64,000 nucleotides of DNA, from positions 31,353,469 through 31,417,468 of the forward strand of contig BTRK01000005.1 in NCBI GenBank assembly GCA_036245805.1. Direction: 5' to 3'. Shown piece by piece: positions 63,506 to 64,000 of the stretch (within the stretch, counting starts at the first letter, position 1; each line of letters begins with the position of its first letter). Origin of the DNA: Pristionchus mayeri (Eukaryota; Nematoda; Chromadorea; Rhabditida; Neodiplogasteridae). The notes under the pieces were generated by a model that saw only the letters and a program-made list of their open reading frames with translations, did no database searches and had not been told where the DNA came from. Position numbers and translations under genes: made by a program.

Positions 63506-64000
63506 TGCGGATTATGTCCACTACTGCGGCCCCTGTCCACTACTGCGGATTTTGTCCACTACTGCGGCCCCTGTCCACTACTGCGGATTGTGTCCACTAC
63601 TGCGGATTTTGTCCACTACTGCGGCCCCTGTCCACTACTGCGGTCCCTGTCCACTACTGCGGATTATATCCACTACTGCGGCCCCTGTCCACTACTGCGG
63701 CCCCTGTCAACTACTGCGGTCCCTGTCCACTACTGCGGCCCCTGTCCACTACTGCGGCCCCTGTCCACTACTGCGGCCCCTGTCCACTACTGCGGATTGT
63801 GTCCACTACTGCGGATTTTGTCCACTACTGCGGCCCCTGTCCACTACTGCGGTCCCTGTCCACTACTGCGGCCCCTGTCCACTACTGCGGCCCCTGTCCA
63901 CTACTGCGGCCCCTGTCCACTACTGCGGATTGTGTCCACTACTGCGGATTTTGTCCACTACTGCCGCCCCTGTCCACTACTGCGGATTTTGTCCACTACT

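Larger units (their letters stand above)
1..64000 (+). repeat. 19-bp satellite array filling the window
   Basis: Every stretch I read is a head-to-tail copy of CTACTGCGG + five-base core + GTCCA. The flanking 14 bases are nearly invariant. The core is one of two classes, ATT(T/G/A)T or (C/T)CCCT. Length variants are rare: 18 bp (cores TCCTGGCCA or TCCTGTCCA), 20 bp (CTACTGCCGCCCCCTGTCCA), 22 bp (ending GTCCTCCG), 10 bp and 12 bp. Each unit holds a CpG in CTGCGG. There is no unique sequence, transposon, tRNA, rRNA or promoter-like island anywhere, and the array continues past both window edges. Homogeneity with higher-order structure is the usual result of unequal exchange or conversion in eukaryotic satellites. 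I do not recognise the family or the species. Confidence 0.98.
18225..64000 (+). other. Stop-free forward frames to the window end
   Basis: I saw no forward-strand stop codon in any frame after the right inversion junction. None of the variants I noted there (TTTTGTTCA, TTTTGCCCA, CTACAGCGG, GTCTAC, CTACTACGG, ATTATATCC, CTATTGCGG, the truncated units) creates one. That leaves about 45.8 kb open in three frames. The reason is the unit itself, not selection. The opposite strand has CAGTAG in each unit, so its frames close about every 57 bp. Confidence 0.7.

Noticed and set aside
1..64000. CGPC in the translated repeat as a thioredoxin active site
   Set aside because: The motif is an accident of translating TACTGCGGCCCCTGT. 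No thioredoxin fold or surrounding sequence is present, and it recurs every 19 residues.
1..64000. CRISPR array
   Set aside because: Units are 19 bp with no unique spacers. The variable part is a five-base core drawn from a handful of sequences, and no cas gene is present.
1..64000. Telomeric repeat
   Set aside because: No TTAGGG, TTTAGGG or similar short G-rich unit. The 19-bp unit does not resemble known telomere motifs.
1..64000. G-quadruplex or i-motif array from the GGGG/CCCC runs
   Set aside because: Runs are one per unit with about 15 nt between them even in consecutive CCCCT units, longer than the loops of canonical quadruplexes. No tight cluster was seen.
1..64000. CENP-B box as evidence for a centromere
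   Set aside because: I saw no match to the TTCG...CGGG core of the box. Centromere identity cannot be argued from the sequence.

Overview
The whole 64 kb window is one satellite array. It is built from about 3,370 head-to-tail copies of a 19-bp unit, CTACTGCGG-NNNNN-GTCCA, where the five-base core is almost always ATTTT, ATTGT, ATTAT, CCCCT or TCCCT. I found no unique sequence, gene, RNA gene, mobile element, CRISPR array or promoter. The array runs off both ends. Nothing here identifies a species. A homogeneous array of this length with nested higher-order repeats (HORs) is typical of eukaryotic heterochromatin (centromeric, subtelomeric or interstitial satellite), so a eukaryote is an inference, not an observation.

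Layout. Zone 1 (1 to ~5,940) carries direct repeats at 2,299-bp and 2,149-bp spacing, marked by a 20-bp unit beginning CTACTGCCG. Zone 2 (~5,940-18,057) is built from a 1,348-bp tandem duplication, a 2,162-bp duplication at 2,621-bp spacing and a 1,176-bp duplication at 1,861-bp spacing, marked by an 18-bp unit with core TCCTGGCCA. At 18,066-18,224 the orientation flips for 159 bp. This is the only inversion I found, and with the preceding 156 bp it forms a near-perfect palindrome with an 8-nt spacer. Zone 3 (18,225 to ~33,800) introduces new variants (TTTTGCCCA, CTACAGCGG, TGTCCTCCG) and repeats at 970, 989, 1,180, 2,926 and 3,118 bp. Zone 4 (~33,830-55,900) contains a ~4.4-kb duplication at 8.2-kb spacing and a ~1,462-bp HOR. 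Zone 5 (~55,900-64,000) has its own variants (CTACTACGG, ATTATATCC, a 10-bp truncated unit) and a 1,624-bp tandem HOR.

The most interesting object is the inverted tract. It is an exact reverse complement of 21,461-21,619 and of four other direct-orientation tracts; a sixth differs at one base. Its two diagnostic variants were not seen to the left of the inversion. The second point of interest is coding geometry. Because 19 = 1 modulo 3 and the unit has no stop in any forward frame, all three forward frames read the same cysteine-containing 19-residue repeat for tens of kilobases. I regard these frames as a by-product of the unit sequence, not as genes.
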